Source of the DNA: Hallella mizrahii
GTDB taxonomy: Bacteria; Bacteroidota; Bacteroidia; Bacteroidales; Bacteroidaceae
Direction of reading: 5' to 3'
DNA: 40,602 bases
Assembly (NCBI RefSeq): GCF_009695775.1
Contig: NZ_VUNG01000040.1
Span: 1-40,602, forward strand
Below, piece after piece: positions 31,519 to 40,543 of this stretch. Both the position numbers and the translations under genes were made by a program. Positions within the stretch are counted from its first letter, which is position 1, and every line of letters starts with the position of its first letter. The notes beneath the pieces are model-generated. The model made no database searches and had not been told where the DNA came from. It saw only the letters and a list, made by a program, of their open reading frames with translations.

Positions 31519-34068
31519 ATGACTATGACCCAAGAAGAACAGAATATCCTTTCCCAACTCAATGATGTCCAGCGTCAGGCTGTTGTATATGATGATGGAC
31601 CTGAGCTGGTCGTTGCGGGAGCCGGATCGGGAAAGACCCGTGTACTCACTTATAAAATAGCGTGGTTATTGGAACACGAGCAACTCAAGCCGTGGACGAT
31701 TTTAGCTCTTACTTTTACCAATAAAGCTGCCAACGAGATGAAGTCTCGTATCGCTCAACTGGTGGGAGATGAACGGGCGCGTTATCTTCAGATGGGGACT
31801 TTTCACTCTGTCTTCTCTCATATTTTGCGAGTGGAAGCTCAATACATTGGTTTTCAATCAGGATTTACTATCTATGACGAGACCGACTCCAGATCCTTAA
31901 TAAAAAATATCGTCAAGCAGATGGAACTTGATGATAAAAAATACAAGCCTGCTGAGGTACACAAAGCTATCTCCCGAGCTAAGAACGACTTGTGTACTGC
32001 TGAACAATATAGTAATGATGGCAGTCGCATAGAGCAAGACAGACAAAAAAACATGCCGGAAGTCTGCAAGATCTATCTTGCCTATCAACAGCGCCTTCAT
32101 CAGGCCAACGCCATGGATTTTGATGATCTGCTGATGCTGACCCATGAACTGTTTCAGAATCACGATGACATTCGACAGAAATATGCCACTCGTTTTGAAT
32201 ATGTATTGGTCGATGAGTATCAAGACACAAACTTTGTCCAGCAGCAAATCCTTTGGCAATTGACAAAGGAGCGGCAGCGCGTATGTGTTGTCGGTGATGA
32301 CTATCAGAGTATCTATGCCTTCCGTGGTGCCAAAATCGATAATATACTTAACTTCTCCTCCCGATATGAGCATGCTAAGGTGTTCAAATTGGAACGCAAC
32401 TATCGTTCCTCACGTCTGATAGTAGCAGCTGCTAACTCGCTGATGAAACACAATCAGCGGCAAATTGAGAAAAACGTCTATAGCGAGAATGAGGAAGGAG
32501 ACAAACTGACTATTCTCGAGACTCAGTCAGACAAACGGGAGGCGGCATTGGTCTGTCGGGAAATCAAGCGCATCAAGGCTCAAGAACATTGCCACTGGAG
32601 CGATTTTGCCATTCTTTACCGGACCAATGCTCAAAGTCGTCTTTTCGAGGAACAAATGCATAGCCCAGAAATGGGGATGGCCAATTGCTATCGTGTGTTC
32701 GGAGGGGTTAGCTTCTATCAGCGCAAGGAGATAAAAGACGCATTGGCATATTTCCGACTTGTTGTCAACTCCGATGACGAAGAGGCTTTTCGCCGAATCA
32801 TCAATTATCCAACACGTGGAATTGGTAATACCACAGTGCAGAAGATTGTCGCAACGGCACAGCAAAACGGTATAAGTCTTTGGGAGACAATTTGTCATCC
32901 GGGGCAATATGGATTGTCCGTCAATCGTGGTGCACTTTCGAAACTCGATGCTTTCAGGCAATTGATACAGTCGTTTATTGACAAACGGGGGGCGAGTGAC
33001 GCATTAGCGCTGAGTAAAGAAATTCTGGAGCGCAGTGGTATGAAAGCTGACCTTGATGCCGACAAGACACCCGAAGGCGAAAGTAAACGCGAGAACATAG
33101 ACAGCCTCACTTCCGGCATTGCCGACTTTGTGCAATCGCAGCAAGAGCAAGGACTTGATGACCACGAATTGTTGAGCGACTATCTTTCTACAGTATCTCT
33201 GTTGACCGACATGGATAACGACGACTCGTCCAGTGACAAGATGACATTGATGACCATCCATTCTGCGAAAGGCTTGGAGTTTGGAACGGTTTTCATCGTC
33301 GGCATGGAAGAAAACATTTTCCCAAGTCTGATGTCAGCAGACAGTCAGCGAGGATTAGAGGAAGAGCGTCGCTTACTCTACGTGGCTATTACGCGCGCTG
33401 AGCACCACTGTTATCTTTCTTGGGCACACACCCGTTGGCTCTTTGGTAAAATGGATCCTTGCGTCAGAAAGAGTCGCTTTCTTGATGATATTGATCCAAA
33501 ATATCTGACTATACGTGCGGAAGATGGCGGAGCAACAATACGCAATCATGGCGGATGGAACAGAAAGCCATGGGATGACGACGACTACGAAATCAATAAG
33601 CCTTATACTGGAAGTCATCCTTGGGGCGACGAGTATCCCCGTTACAGTAGCCGTATGCAGAATTCACGCCCCGTAGCAGGGCAGTTTATGGCTGACCCGC
33701 AGCCAAAGATCACTAAGCCTCATAGAGCAGAACGGGCTATAAATCCGTTCTCGGCTTCTTTTGAACAGCAACTTCGGCAAAAAGGAAATTTCAAAAGAGT
33801 GGCAAAGGCAATGACTAACGGAGGCTGCGCCATTAGTTCTTCTGACGAGGGCAACGCGAATTGCATACATGCTAAATCCAGCAATAATGACGCGAGCAAT
33901 TATGGTATCAAAGTTGGCTCTGTCATCCTTCATTCTCGTTTTGGCAAAGGGCAAGTGACGAAAATAGAAGGTAGTGGAGAAAACTGTAAGGCTACTATCG
34001 ACTTTGAAGAAACCTCGACGAAGGTGTTGCTTCTGAGATTCGCAAAGTTCAAAGTGCTTTCTATATAA
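31519..34068 (+). CDS. pcrA: UvrD/PcrA-type ATP-dependent DNA helicase
   Basis: An 849-residue SF1 helicase acting in DNA repair and in clearing replication obstacles. Walker A AGAGSGKT is at 33-40, and motif II VDEYQD is near 230-235. Motifs GDDYQSIYAFRGA, ERNYRSS, TIHSAKGLEF and LLYVAITRAEHHCYL complete the set. The C-terminus has a PcrA-type Tudor-like segment (GIKVGSVILHSRFGKG). The ATG at 31519 (MTMTQEEQN) is chosen; a TTG four codons upstream is possible but less likely. It follows mtgA by 25 bases and is probably co-transcribed. Confidence 0.96.
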   Translation: MTMTQEEQNILSQLNDVQRQAVVYDDGPELVVAGAGSGKTRVLTYKIAWLLEHEQLKPWTILALTFTNKAANEMKSRIAQLVGDERARYLQMGTFHSVFSHILRVEAQYIGFQSGFTIYDETDSRSLIKNIVKQMELDDKKYKPAEVHKAISRAKNDLCTAEQYSNDGSRIEQDRQKNMPEVCKIYLAYQQRLHQANAMDFDDLLMLTHELFQNHDDIRQKYATRFEYVLVDEYQDTNFVQQQILWQLTKERQRVCVVGDDYQSIYAFRGAKIDNILNFSSRYEHAKVFKLERNYRSSRLIVAAANSLMKHNQRQIEKNVYSENEEGDKLTILETQSDKREAALVCREIKRIKAQEHCHWSDFAILYRTNAQSRLFEEQMHSPEMGMANCYRVFGGVSFYQRKEIKDALAYFRLVVNSDDEEAFRRIINYPTRGIGNTTVQKIVATAQQNGISLWETICHPGQYGLSVNRGALSKLDAFRQLIQSFIDKRGASDALALSKEILERSGMKADLDADKTPEGESKRENIDSLTSGIADFVQSQQEQGLDDHELLSDYLSTVSLLTDMDNDDSSSDKMTLMTIHSAKGLEFGTVFIVGMEENIFPSLMSADSQRGLEEERRLLYVAITRAEHHCYLSWAHTRWLFGKMDPCVRKSRFLDDIDPKYLTIRAEDGGATIRNHGGWNRKPWDDDDYEINKPYTGSHPWGDEYPRYSSRMQNSRPVAGQFMADPQPKITKPHRAERAINPFSASFEQQLRQKGNFKRVAKAMTNGGCAISSSDEGNANCIHAKSSNNDASNYGIKVGSVILHSRFGKGQVTKIEGSGENCKATIDFEETSTKVLLLRFAKFKVLSI

Positions 34069-34070
34069 AC

Positions 34071-34109
34071 AAAAATTGTCCTCCTTCCCGACATTGGAAA
34101 GGAGGACAA
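34071..34109 (-). terminator. Bidirectional-type terminator between pcrA and the acidic protein gene
   Basis: TTGTCCTCCTT (34076-34086) pairs perfectly with AAGGAGGACAA (34099-34109). Leftward transcripts run into five U residues (34071-34075), so it mainly ends the acidic-tail protein gene, but it also lies right after the pcrA stop. Confidence 0.85.
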
Positions 34110-34157
34110 ATGATATTAAGCTACTCTCGGAATACAATGCTTCCTACACAGTAACAT

Positions 34158-34982
34158 TTAATAATCTTCATCTTCGCTGATATCCTCAGCTTCGAGGTTG
34201 AGTTCATCGGGACTTGTCTCGTACGTAGTGCGATAGCTCTCTTCTGTGAGTTTTTCATCATCGAAAGTATCGTCGTCGTCATCATCCTGCTTGAAGTTGT
34301 CGTCATCAATATCCTCTTCCTCGCCGTCTGTATTTTCCAAGTCCTTATTAGCCTCTTCGTCTTTTTCACTATCTTCTTCAGCAAGGAAGCTCGGAGCAGC
34401 TACGGCCTCAGGCTTTTCTTTGGCGAAGATAGCCTCAATCCAAAGGCCTTTAGGGATTTCCAAAACCTCAAATCCGTCATTGACTTTCTTTTCATAGAGA
34501 CCGCCCGGCTTATGCAAGCGATCCTTGGGTAGCGTCGTAGTGGAGATGTCAAATCCGCTCTCGATGACGTCCTGGATACTTTGGGACAGAGACTCCCAAC
34601 CTCCACCGAAGTTGCGCTCCAAGACTTCGATGAGCTTGGAGGCGGAGATATGGCGGATGTTTTCGTAGGTCAAGTCTGTCACTCTCAAGATCGGACGTTT
34701 CTTGATAGCGAGTTTGGGATGATTGTCTTCTGGCTTGCCGATTTGGGAAACCTTAAAGCCGCGGTCCTCATACTTCTTGATGATCTCGGGCTTATCCACT
34801 TTTATTTCCTCAATATCAAAGGCAGTCTTGATAATGTCGGTATAATGGCGCATATTTTCTTTGAGATCTGCGTCTTTTTCGACAGCCTCCAAAAGTCGGA
34901 AGATATCATTCTCTTGCAAATCCCAAACATTACTCTTGGATAATGTCTTAACAGTAATTGCTTTTTTGTCTTTCATGGTCAT
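34158..34982 (-). CDS. Unknown protein with long acidic C-terminal tail
   Basis: A 274-residue protein that I do not recognise as a named family. Residues 1-190 are globular and mixed alpha/beta, with phrases such as SNVWDLQENDIFRLLEAVEKD, VDKPEIIKKYEDRGFKV and ERNFGGGWESLSQSIQDVI. Residues from about 200 to the end are a highly acidic, disordered-looking tail, with Asp runs such as DDDDDD and many Glu residues. Acidic tails of this type occur in proteins that contact RNA polymerase, histones or basic ligands, but no function is shown. The start at 34982 is chosen because the promoter lies directly upstream (start site near 34990); an ATG two codons later is equally possible. It is separate from the glycosyltransferase operon. 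Confidence 0.85.
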   Translation of the reverse strand: MTMKDKKAITVKTLSKSNVWDLQENDIFRLLEAVEKDADLKENMRHYTDIIKTAFDIEEIKVDKPEIIKKYEDRGFKVSQIGKPEDNHPKLAIKKRPILRVTDLTYENIRHISASKLIEVLERNFGGGWESLSQSIQDVIESGFDISTTTLPKDRLHKPGGLYEKKVNDGFEVLEIPKGLWIEAIFAKEKPEAVAAPSFLAEEDSEKDEEANKDLENTDGEEEDIDDDNFKQDDDDDDTFDDEKLTEESYRTTYETSPDELNLEAEDISEDEDY

Positions 34983-34997
34983 TGATGTTATACGGTG

Positions 34998-35028
34998 CAA
35001 AAGTAACATTAAATTCCTAATAAGCAAA
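34998..35028 (-). promoter_or_regulatory. Promoter of the acidic-tail protein gene
   Basis: On the minus strand TTTG (35025-35028), a 19-base spacer and TACTTTTG (34998-35005) match the promoter consensus. It lies in the short gap after the zinc-ribbon gene, and gives a very short leader of about 10 bases. Confidence 0.75.
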
Positions 35029-35045
35029 CAAAATCAATAAATAAT

Positions 35046-35339
35046 TTATGTCCAAAACTTAATGTTATCTGTCGGATGCATTGTTTTTCCACATTTGGGG
35101 CATGTTTGCTTGTTCCAAGGCTTGATATGACTGCTTCCGCAATTGAGACAGAGCCTGCCCGCCAAGGACGTGAAGGAGGGGGCTGAGTCAGCGATGACAC
35201 CCCCCACAACCAAAGGTTGAATCGTTTTGCAATCCGGACAAGTGATCATTTCTATATGTTGTCCCATGAATCCGCGGCCTTCGTAGACATCAGCCTCGTA
35301 ACCGCAGGATTCACATTTATATTTGATGATATGTGCCAT
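35046..35339 (-). CDS. Small double zinc-ribbon protein
   Basis: A 97-residue protein with four CxxC pairs: Cys9/12, Cys34/37, Cys64/67 and Cys80/83. Paired in order these could form two zinc ribbons, joined by a linker with the segment GGVIADSAPSFTSLAGRLC. There is no signal peptide and no catalytic motif. Such proteins often bind nucleic acid or another protein. It lies 9 bases after the third glycosyltransferase gene and is the last gene in that operon. Its function and relation to the glycosyltransferases are unknown. Confidence 0.85.
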   Translation of the reverse strand: MAHIIKYKCESCGYEADVYEGRGFMGQHIEMITCPDCKTIQPLVVGGVIADSAPSFTSLAGRLCLNCGSSHIKPWNKQTCPKCGKTMHPTDNIKFWT

Positions 35340-35348
35340 AGGCTATGA

Positions 35349-36464
35349 CTATTCTTTTGGATTTTCTATCAATTCTTGATAAAGATTCTCATATCTCTTG
35401 GCTACTTGTAGATAGTCGTGATGTTTCCTTATGTATAGGATACTCTGCTCTTTGAGGGCTGTTATCATTTCGGGATGACTAATGAGTTGCTCCAGAGCAT
35501 TGTAGACACTGTTTTCGTTTGGCTCTGTATTGATAATTGGTCGCAGACGCTTTTCGCCGAGAATATCGTAGTTTTCCGGTTCGCCGCCTCCTACACAGAT
35601 AATTCCCCGTAACATCGCCTCAAGCCCGTTCATTGCGGGAGTATAGCTATAGAGCTGATCGAGGATCACGTCAGCATCGTTCATCATCTGAGTATATTTC
35701 TGGAAAGGTACTCCACAGACAACCGAGAGCGAAACTTTCTTAGGGTAATTCCGTTTGAGCCTTTTGGCTGCTTCCAGCATGATATCAGTCCCCTTATATG
35801 CACTTCTTTGTTTGCTAATACCGATGAATATCTTTAAGGGCAGATGAGCTTGGTAGTCTGCTTTATCCTTGGGACTCTTCTGCTTGATAGGGAACGGAAT
35901 AAAAAATGTCTTGTCGGGAAACAAGGGCTGGTAACAAGCCCAATACTCATAGAGTCCCGCTACGATAGCATCACAGTCGTGGGCGATATATTGATTTAGA
36001 TGCCCTTTGGGGGTGTCAAGCCAGTCTGCCCGTTCCTTCATAGCGTCATCATCAGTGCGCAGGTGATCACCAATGTTGAAGTCGCTGTATCTCAACGGCA
36101 TTTTGGTGACATTTTCATGCACCCAATAGTAATCCATTCCATAAGCACCCATCACAACTTTCCCGTTGTTTCGCCGCAGATAACGGTAGATGGGTAATAT
36201 TTTCTCAGCCTTGAGCTCCAGGAACATTGGATTGATGATTTGCACCACATCATACCCTCTCATATGAGGCAGCGCGTTAATAAGTCTGGCAGCAAAACTC
36301 AAAGTACCAGCAAATCCAGGGTTACGACTGAAGTCTATGTCTCTCGGATAGTTCTTCCAAAAGTCGCCGTTGCTGGCTACTACCACTTTATGACCGAGCA
36401 TCCTCAGCCCCTCTGCCAATGTGTTATGGACATTGCTGTATTCACCTATCAGAAGAATCTTCAT
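35349..36464 (-). CDS. Glycosyltransferase, GT-B fold (family 4-like)
   Basis: A 371-residue protein with the two-domain GT-B pattern. The N-terminal Rossmann half starts MKILLIGEYSNVHNTLAEGL. The C-terminal half contains AYKGTDIMLEAAKRL, the typical KG motif at the start of the nucleotide-sugar domain, and MNGLEAMLRGIICVGGGEPEN, corresponding to the E(x7)E-like region in GT4. No membrane helices are seen. The donor and acceptor sugars are unknown. The gene starts one base after the second GT2 gene stop, so translation is probably coupled. It likely acts in cell-surface polysaccharide or O-antigen assembly. Confidence 0.88.
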   Translation of the reverse strand: MKILLIGEYSNVHNTLAEGLRMLGHKVVVASNGDFWKNYPRDIDFSRNPGFAGTLSFAARLINALPHMRGYDVVQIINPMFLELKAEKILPIYRYLRRNNGKVVMGAYGMDYYWVHENVTKMPLRYSDFNIGDHLRTDDDAMKERADWLDTPKGHLNQYIAHDCDAIVAGLYEYWACYQPLFPDKTFFIPFPIKQKSPKDKADYQAHLPLKIFIGISKQRSAYKGTDIMLEAAKRLKRNYPKKVSLSVVCGVPFQKYTQMMNDADVILDQLYSYTPAMNGLEAMLRGIICVGGGEPENYDILGEKRLRPIINTEPNENSVYNALEQLISHPEMITALKEQSILYIRKHHDYLQVAKRYENLYQELIENPKE

Positions 36465-36465
36465 C

Positions 36466-37413
36466 TTATCGTTTTACTTTTAAGCCTCTCACAAGTAACT
36501 GTCTTCCCCAATGAGAACTTATCAGCTTTCGAAACAAAGTGTATTTGCGAGTGTATTGACGGTCGGGTAGGGGGTAGAGCTCCATTTCCTGCAAGATGTC
36601 GATGGCAGCGTCCAGTCTCTGTCTGCTTTGCGTTTGCACGATGATTTGATAGAGATAGTCCATCGTAAGCTGAGCCACGCGACGTTCCAAGGCTTTTTTG
36701 CTTTTTGCCGGCAATTGACTTGATATGCGTTTGAGGTGCACAATTACTTGAAGGATGTCTTCTAATCTTTTGTCGATGATCTTTGTATCTGTACTGTGGG
36801 TAATGGATCCTGTTCGCTGACGATAGTAATAAGCCGGCGCATTGGTGTCGAAAACGCGTTTGCTGCGTAGTAACAGTTGTGGAGTAAACTCTTCGTCTTC
36901 ATGATAAATGCCAGATGTAAACTTCAAGTCTCCCAATACGTCTTTTCGGAAAATGTATCCCCACGCGGCCGCTCTTATATTCTTTTCCGTCATATATTCA
37001 CATCCACTCACTGGCTGTGGCGCAGAAAAAGCAGTATCAGCACAGTTGCTGGATGTCATGTGGAAAAACACCATGTCAGGCCGTTCGTAACGCACAAAGT
37101 CAAGACAATGTTCGTATGGAGCAGTTACCAAATAGTCATCACCATCGACAAACTGAATATATTCTCCATTCGCCCATTGCAGTCCATGATTCCGGGCTAC
37201 CGAAAGACCCTGATTGGCTTGTCGTATATACATAAGTGCATTTTTCTTCGACAGAAAGTCAATCGGCGATCTGTCCGATCCGTCATCAATGAGTATAATC
37301 TCTCTTTCATCCTCACTGAGTGATAAGGATAATATACTGTGCAGACATTCCTCCAAAAGTGTCACCGGAAGATTATACGTGGTTATAATGAAGCTGACGA
37401 GTGGTTTCGGCAT
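36466..37413 (-). CDS. Glycosyltransferase family 2 (second of pair)
   Basis: A 315-residue GT-A fold glycosyltransferase. The N-terminal strand PLVSFIITTYNLPVTLLEECL and LIDDGSDRSP bind the nucleotide; the metal-binding DxD-like motif is VDGDD (89-93). Family context NQGLSVARNHGLQWANGEYIQF lies between them. The C-terminal half is helical. Its start overlaps the preceding GT2 gene by 31 bases and its stop is one base from the GT-B gene, so all are one translationally coupled unit. The sugar specificity cannot be deduced. Confidence 0.92.
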   Translation of the reverse strand: MPKPLVSFIITTYNLPVTLLEECLHSILSLSLSEDEREIILIDDGSDRSPIDFLSKKNALMYIRQANQGLSVARNHGLQWANGEYIQFVDGDDYLVTAPYEHCLDFVRYERPDMVFFHMTSSNCADTAFSAPQPVSGCEYMTEKNIRAAAWGYIFRKDVLGDLKFTSGIYHEDEEFTPQLLLRSKRVFDTNAPAYYYRQRTGSITHSTDTKIIDKRLEDILQVIVHLKRISSQLPAKSKKALERRVAQLTMDYLYQIIVQTQSRQRLDAAIDILQEMELYPLPDRQYTRKYTLFRKLISSHWGRQLLVRGLKVKR

Positions 37414-38324
37414 ACTAATTTATGTATCTTGCAGAGTGTTTTAAGCCCCAACAAGTGGAGAACTTTCAATTTTATAGTATTATGATAGGGAAGGATCGGA
37501 AAATCTTGGCGAATTTTACCCGTTGAGCGGAAGACATCCAACTGAATGTTCAGCACATCAGCATAGTAGTCGGCCATCAGCCGATCATACTCTTTTACTT
37601 TTTGTTTTGCTCTTTTGTCGGCTGCCATTCGACGAAGCATGATCAGATTGCCGTCAAGAAGACTGTTGAGATCCTTGGCTCCCGCCCTTTGCGTGATGCC
37701 ATTGGGATTGAAGGTGTAGTAATATAATCCTATGTCTGTGGTTGCTACTCGGTTACAGTGACGCAGTACTTGAGGTAACGTAAAAGTGTCCTCAAATGTT
37801 CTGCCTTCCGGAAATCTCACATTTTGCCACACTTCTCGCTTGTAGACTTTGTTACATGCATAAGTGTGCTGCCATGCTTTTGTCTCCAGCCAGTAGACAG
37901 CATTGAAAGTGTATTCACGCCGGGGGAAGGTGACCCGTCTCTGCCGTGGTGAGCCGAAGTGGCGATAAAGGGGAAATTCCAGCATGTCGTAATCCGGATG
38001 GATGGAAAGTTGCTCCATCAGCTCCTTTAATGTGTCAGATGCTAAATAGTCATCACTGTCCACAAACATGATATAGTCACCCTTCGCTTTCGAAAGACCG
38101 GCGTTGCGTGCAGCACTCAACCCACTGTTTCGTTTCAGCCTGATGTGCTGAATACGGCCTTCTCTCTTCGCATAGTTCTCACATGTCTTTGCGCTTCCGT
38201 CTGTTGAAGCATCATCTACAAGGATCATCTGCCAGTCACGAAAATCTTGTGTCAAAATGCTGTCCACACATCTTTTCAGCGTGCTTTGTGTCTGATAAAC
38301 GGGTATGATGATGCTCAGTTTCAT
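37383..38324 (-). CDS. Glycosyltransferase family 2 (first of pair)
   Basis: A 313-residue GT-A fold enzyme: MKLSIIIPVYQTQSTLKRCV at the start, LVDDASTDGS (35-44), NSGLSAARNAGLSKAKGDY and the metal-site motif VDSDD (88-92). The C-terminal half contains ETKAWQHTYACNKVYKREVW and FPEGRTFEDTF, typical of surface-polysaccharide GT2 enzymes. Its ATG overlaps the stop of the upstream unknown gene as ATGA, a sign of coupled translation. The following GT2 gene starts 31 bases before this one ends. It is paralogous in style to its neighbour but not a recent duplicate. Confidence 0.93.
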   Translation of the reverse strand: MKLSIIIPVYQTQSTLKRCVDSILTQDFRDWQMILVDDASTDGSAKTCENYAKREGRIQHIRLKRNSGLSAARNAGLSKAKGDYIMFVDSDDYLASDTLKELMEQLSIHPDYDMLEFPLYRHFGSPRQRRVTFPRREYTFNAVYWLETKAWQHTYACNKVYKREVWQNVRFPEGRTFEDTFTLPQVLRHCNRVATTDIGLYYYTFNPNGITQRAGAKDLNSLLDGNLIMLRRMAADKRAKQKVKEYDRLMADYYADVLNIQLDVFRSTGKIRQDFPILPYHNTIKLKVLHLLGLKTLCKIHKLVCRNHSSASL

Positions 38325-38770
38325 TTTGTGTCTTTCATTAATTCCTTGAAGAAAGCGTTTAAATCTTCATCCAGGCCTTTCATGATATCTCCACCGACAA
38401 TCACAGTGTCGTCATCAGCTACAAAAAGCTCAGCAATATGCTCCTTGTCCTCATTTTCCAACACGATGCTGTAAGGCTTCAGTATACCCATTGACTCCAC
38501 ATTGCAATGATTCTTCTTCAGATAGCGTCTGAGGATGAGCGTGACACCGTCATAAAAGTCCTCGTCTTTCTGGTTGATCCATTGTTCTACCACACACCTT
38601 GTTATCTCTTGATCGTCATCGTCAAAAGCAGTAAGCTCACCTGTCTCCTGATTGGTCCGCACGTGAATGTCGGTCATAATAGCATTGTCACATTGCGATG
38701 GAAACTTTTCTGCCACCTTGCGGAAGAATCGGTCAAGTTGTTGTGTCGTTTGTTCTGTTGCCTTTATCAT
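38321..38770 (-). CDS. Unknown 149-residue protein heading the glycosyltransferase operon
   Basis: I do not recognise this family. The 149-residue protein is soluble and mostly alpha/beta. It begins MIKATEQTTQQLDRFFRKVA and includes TDIHVRTNQETGELTAFDDDD, QWINQKDEDFYDGVTLILRRYLKKN and ELFVADDDTVIVGGDIMKGLDE. It has many acidic residues and no signal peptide or membrane segment. The start at 38770 is chosen as a normal length; a longer frame upstream crosses the promoter element. Its stop overlaps the first GT2 start (ATGA). It may be a regulator or a partner of the glycosyltransferases, but that is guesswork. Confidence 0.8.
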   Translation of the reverse strand: MIKATEQTTQQLDRFFRKVAEKFPSQCDNAIMTDIHVRTNQETGELTAFDDDDQEITRCVVEQWINQKDEDFYDGVTLILRRYLKKNHCNVESMGILKPYSIVLENEDKEHIAELFVADDDTVIVGGDIMKGLDEDLNAFFKELMKDTK

Positions 38771-38799
38771 TGCTGTTATCTTTACATGTTTTGTTTCTG

Positions 38800-38807
38800 C
38801 AAACTTA
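38800..38807 (-). promoter_or_regulatory. -7 element of the glycosyltransferase operon
   Basis: TAAGTTTG on the minus strand matches TAnnTTTG. The start site would be near 38793, giving a leader of about 23 bases before the unknown 149-residue protein gene. No clear -33 element. Confidence 0.45.
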
Positions 38808-39010
38808 CACAAAAAAAATGGTATTTGAGCGAAGATTACTAAAAACTTTCTGAATCTGTACAGAATATATGTAGAAACATCCATCTGTACAATAATCACT
38901 ATGTGCCGTAATACCTTATTATTTTTCCACTTTGTGAAGAAATATATGGAAATACAATAGACTTTTGAAATATTTTAGAAAACAATTGAGATTATTCCAA
39001 ATAAAAATAT

Positions 39011-39018
39011 TATCTTTG
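39011..39018 (+). promoter_or_regulatory. -7 element of galE
   Basis: TATCTTTG matches the -7 consensus, with a weak ATTG (38985-38988) 22 bases upstream. The start site would be near 39025, which excludes an upstream in-frame ATG (38965) and supports the start at 39046. Confidence 0.5.
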
Positions 39019-39045
39019 CAAAAAATATCTGAGCACATAATATCT

Positions 39046-40089
39046 ATGGACATGAAGCAAACGATTTTAGTGACTGGTGGCATGGGATTTATTGGATCTC
39101 ATACTACAGTTGAATTAATAGAGGCAGGATATAAAGTTGTTATTGTTGACGACCTCTCTAATTCAAATATCAAAGTACTGGATGGTATCGAAAAGATTAC
39201 AGGCGTGCGTCCAGATTTCGAAAAGGTAGACTTGCGTGATAAGCAGGCTACTGAAGAAGTGTTTAAGAAACATCCTGATATTGAGGGAATTATCCATTTC
39301 GCAGCAAGTAAAGCAGTAGGGGAGAGTGTCCATAAGCCTTTACTGTATTATCGCAACAATATAGTATCTCTCATCAACCTTTTGGAGCTCATGCCCAAAT
39401 ATGATGTCAAAGGTATCATCTTCTCTTCAAGTTGTACCGTTTATGGTCAACCAAAGCCGGAGAACTTGCCCGTTACAGAAAATGCGCCTCATCAAAAGGC
39501 AACTTCTCCATACGGCAACACCAAGGAGATCAACGAGCAAATTATTTATGATTATATACATAGTGGTGCCAACATCAAAAGCATCATCCTGAGATATTTC
39601 AATCCTATCGGTGCTCATCCTTCTGCGCTGATTGGAGAATTGCCTAATGGCGTGCCCGCCAATCTGATCCCTTATGTCACTCAAACAGCCATAGGCATCC
39701 GGGAGCAGTTGACCATCTTCGGGAATGACTACAATACTCCCGACGGCACTTGTATCCGTGACTATATCTATGTTGTTGATCTGGCTAAAGCCCATGTCGC
39801 AGCAATGGCTCGTGTGCTGGATCAGAATGCCGAGCCTATCGATTACTTCAATATCGGCACTGGACATGGTAATTCGACATTGGAGATCGTTGAAACCTTT
39901 GAAAAGGCAACCGGTGTGAAGCTCAATTGGAAATACGGCCCGCGGCGTGAAGGTGACATTGAAAAGATTTGGGGCGACTGCACCAAAGCCAACAATGTTT
40001 TGGGGTGGAAAGCGGAAACACCGCTCGATGATGTCTTGCGCTCTGCTTGGAAATGGCAGCTGAAGTTGCGAGAAGACGGTGTCATGTAA
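39046..40089 (+). CDS. galE: UDP-glucose 4-epimerase
   Basis: A 347-residue short-chain dehydrogenase/reductase that interconverts UDP-glucose and UDP-galactose using NAD. The Rossmann motif TGGMGFIGSH is at 10-19. The catalytic SSSCTVYG segment and Tyr156/Lys160 (SPYGNTK) are present. The substrate-binding region includes LRYFNPIGAHPS and the C-terminal PRREGDIEKIWGDCTKA. It is divergent from the glycosyltransferase operon and may supply UDP-galactose for it. A terminator lies about 95 bases after the stop. A related UDP-GlcNAc or UDP-GalNAc specificity cannot be excluded by eye. Confidence 0.95.
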   Translation: MDMKQTILVTGGMGFIGSHTTVELIEAGYKVVIVDDLSNSNIKVLDGIEKITGVRPDFEKVDLRDKQATEEVFKKHPDIEGIIHFAASKAVGESVHKPLLYYRNNIVSLINLLELMPKYDVKGIIFSSSCTVYGQPKPENLPVTENAPHQKATSPYGNTKEINEQIIYDYIHSGANIKSIILRYFNPIGAHPSALIGELPNGVPANLIPYVTQTAIGIREQLTIFGNDYNTPDGTCIRDYIYVVDLAKAHVAAMARVLDQNAEPIDYFNIGTGHGNSTLEIVETFEKATGVKLNWKYGPRREGDIEKIWGDCTKANNVLGWKAETPLDDVLRSAWKWQLKLREDGVM

Positions 40090-40183
40090 GACACTTTTGA
40101 GTAGAAGATCATTTTAATCTCTCTTATCATATTTCGATTTATAGCGGTGACTTAGATCCCGCAATTTTGTGTTTGTGTTGTTG

Positions 40184-40219
40184 TGAGGTTCCGGCGTGAG
40201 TCGGGGCCTCATCTTTTTT
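40184..40219 (+). terminator. galE terminator
   Basis: TGAGGTTCCG (40184-40193) pairs with CGGGGCCTCA (40202-40211) as a 10-bp stem with two G-U pairs and an 8-base loop, followed by six U residues. Confidence 0.9.
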
Positions 40220-40543
40220 ATAGTGACTGTATTCGTTTTATGAGGGTTAATCATGCCGCATTTTTGTCTGATGAAGAAAAATGTTATCTGCATGAGAATA
40301 ATTTCGCTAATCTGTGATGTTAGAATGTAATGGTGGTATGAAGAATACTTTTACCTCAATGCCGTTATCAGCCGAAGAAGTTTTGACCTATAGTTAGGAC
40401 ACCAATTAATATATTTCTACGGAAAAAAGCCCCTGTTAAGCCAAAAGCGGCAAAACAAGGGCCAAGTTGTATAGTCCTGTTTTCCACGTTAATAGCCGTT
40501 AACGGCCGTAAATCATTAAAAATCAATAAAGTGACACTTTGTA
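40220..40543. other. Intergenic stretch after galE without recognisable gene
   Basis: No convincing coding sequence is seen on either strand. A 65-codon minus-strand frame in this stretch has no family features and crosses a terminator-like hairpin. The part from about 40395 onward may be the left end of an insertion sequence, but no terminal repeat can be confirmed because the other end is outside the window. Confidence 0.5.
40423..40462 (-). terminator. Terminator-like hairpin pointing leftward
   Basis: Read leftward, GCCCTTGTT (40454-40462) pairs with AACAGGGGC (40429-40437) with one G-U pair; an inner GCC/GGC can add. A run of six U residues follows (40423-40428). No leftward gene precedes it in the window. 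If an insertion sequence starts nearby, it could stop antisense transcripts leaving the element. Confidence 0.6.
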
